Under the pieces are notes generated by a model, which did not search any database, was not told where the DNA came from, and worked only from the letters and a program-made list of their open reading frames with translations. 64,000 nt of DNA from Phorcus lineatus (Eukaryota > Mollusca > Gastropoda > Trochida > Trochidae). The stretch lies in contig OV121081.1 in assembly GCA_921293015.1 (NCBI GenBank), positions 55,143,877-55,207,876 of the forward strand. The letters run 5' to 3'. The translations under genes were made by a program, and so were the position numbers. The first letter of the stretch is position 1. The number at the start of each line of letters is the position of its first letter. This document shows positions 62,231 to 64,000 of this stretch, in pieces.

Positions 62231-64000
62231 TCAACAATGTTATAATTTTTATAATCTCTAAATGTTATTTGATAGTGACGACTTAAACAATCGACCACTG
62301 AATAAGAAATGTATTAAAATATATTCAAACAACATCTAGAAGTAGGTACTTATTACTTTATACGCTTTGCAATGTTAATTCCTAAAACGATTTATAACGC
62401 AATCTTTATTCACGATATCCAGTACATCTGTACAGCGAGAGCAATTACCATTGGCGTGAGGTAATTCGATAATAGCAGGGATCCATGCACGTTGCAATTG
62501 TGTACAAGAAGGGCACATTTATTTCGGCTTTTCAAAGCTTGACCCAGAAAATTAAAAAGCGAACTTGCGGTTGATAAGATAGATAATTGACTTAGGTCAT
62601 ATGTTACAGGTGATTTAGGTCAAGAAAACAAGGCGTGAGGACTTATGACTCGTGTATGTGTCTACATGTACGTTTGTATAAATATATGTATGGGTTGGTA
62701 GGTGTTTGTATGATGGAGGTTCTTTCACCTCCTCACACAATGCTTTGTACACAATATATATTTCAAATATCTGAATAGACATAATCAAAAGAAAAACGTA
62801 TCCCTTTCAAATAATGAAATGGTAAATAAATTTACATTTTTCAAAGCGAATTTAAAAGTTTATTTCTTCCGCTAGTCTCTTGATTTGAAGGTTATATTAA
62901 TATCAATATTGATATTAATATAAATAGAGAAAGTTGTAATGACGAAAATTAAAATTCTCCACACTGTTCATGAATGTTACACATGTTAACTTTAAATGTA
63001 ACCTTGCAAATGTACATGTTAAGTTTTATTGAGGCAGGCAAATAGCAGCTTTTCAAGTGTTTCGTGATGACATATCGTTAACCACTGGTGAAGGTAATTT
63101 ATGTCTAAAGTGTAACAACTCACGTTTCTAGCTTCCTCCTTCACTAGCATTATAGATGTTGTTTTTATGAGTGAATTGTCCTGACAAATAAATTAGACAG
63201 GATCTTTTTGAGATTATTAAGAGGATCAATTTAAAGACACAAGTGCACACCAATATTTCGAATATACGACGAATGCAGTGATATTGCATATCTCTCGATA
63301 TTAGTAATGATCCGCATTCGGGTAATCTTCTTCGTTATTTGTTCAACAAATAGTTACGTATTAAGGTTATAACAGTTGATTCTAAAACACCGGACTATTT
63401 AATGTAACGTTCGATAAACCCGCATGAACTTCGATTTTGGAAACATTAAAATTTTTCTTACAGCCAGAAAAACGAAAACGGTAGCCGCTATTTTAATCAA
63501 ATAACAATGCTTGTACTAAATTTTTTAAATCAGTTAAGTTACAAGATTGCTTTAATGAACAATAGTTCATCCAGGAAAATTCAAAAGCTGCACACATTAC
63601 TGGTTCAGCCGTTTTCAACTGTCCATAATTTTTTCCAGTTTGTGCACAGCTGACTACAGATTTTATATGTCACTAAGCGGACTTTCGCCGTCTTAACTTT
63701 TTCACTATTAATTATAGGTAAAATGTAAGTTGTAATAAGTATTTCCTTGCATCGATAGAAAGTTAAAAAGAACGCCTATATCCTCATATAAAATATCCAA
63801 TTTGAACCGAAAAACGTGCTAGAGTGCCTTTAAACTGGAAATTCCTCGTCCTGTTTTCTATTGTAGTACTTTTTACTATCACAGATTAGCCAGGTAAAAG
63901 CTCTCGGTTTGAGTGACATTATTGTTAGAATCCCTCTTCAGGCGAGAGCTTTGTTTGGATACATCTTAAAATACGTAGATTTAGAATCATCAGGACTTCA
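62231..64000. other. No gene recognised
   Basis: AT-rich to the end of the window. The only notable structure is the 32-bp perfect palindrome at 62892-62923. Confidence 0.5.
62892..62923. repeat. Perfect 32-bp AT palindrome
   Basis: Two 16-base halves (TTATATTAATATCAAT and its complement) with no loop. It could form a small cruciform; its function is unknown. Confidence 0.9.

Overview
This is AT-rich, intron-containing animal DNA with heavy transposon load. Host genes have GT-AG introns. The repeats include Tc1/mariner, MULE, CR1/jockey-like and L1/Tx1-like LINEs, a Penelope-like element and tRNA-derived SINE-like pieces. LINE 3' tails of the AATAAAGATTGATTG type and a GTTTAACGCC/GAGGTGAGGTGA dispersed repeat suggest a mollusc, probably a gastropod. 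This is inference, with no search behind it.

Three host protein-coding genes are well supported. Two are intronless polypeptide GalNAc-transferase paralogues in divergent orientation (12081-13832 minus, about 18326-20116 plus). Their catalytic domains are almost identical, while the membrane anchors and lectin domains have diverged. The third was reconstructed from splice sites: a 12-exon gene from 40591 to 55924 encoding a 493-residue type I membrane protein with a signal peptide, four Ig domains, a Ser/Thr/Pro-rich stalk, one transmembrane helix and a basic tail. All 11 introns are GT-AG and the 1482-nt coding sequence is in frame throughout.

Layout: 1-1196, decayed transposon-associated protein gene. 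2702-6791, a foldback-like transposon with 9-bp target duplication and seven tandem units in each inverted arm, itself hosting a minisatellite, a LINE tail and a Tc1 fragment. 7860-8690, broken Tc1 transposase. 12-20 kb, the GalNAc-transferase pair. 22.2-22.8 kb, TA-flanked MITE. 24.1-27.9 kb, LINE 3' end and two separately inserted MULE copies in opposite orientation. 29.7-40 kb, LINE scraps, a hammerhead-like hairpin, a 941-bp TIR element and a 5'-truncated L1/Tx1 LINE with a 14-bp target duplication. 40.6-56 kb, the Ig receptor gene, whose introns hold a LINE with a long intact reverse-transcriptase frame, a 115-bp foldback MITE, a TTAA-flanked element, more LINEs, a Tc1 relic and a 51-bp minisatellite derived from the gene's own transmembrane exon. 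56-64 kb, gene-poor, with a 130-bp satellite (60178-60830) and a Penelope-like remnant (61740-62230, minus).

The GalNAc-transferases would act in the Golgi, starting mucin-type O-glycosylation of secreted and membrane proteins. The Ig protein has sequons and a Ser/Thr/Pro stalk, so it is the kind of protein such enzymes modify, but nothing in the sequence links them directly.
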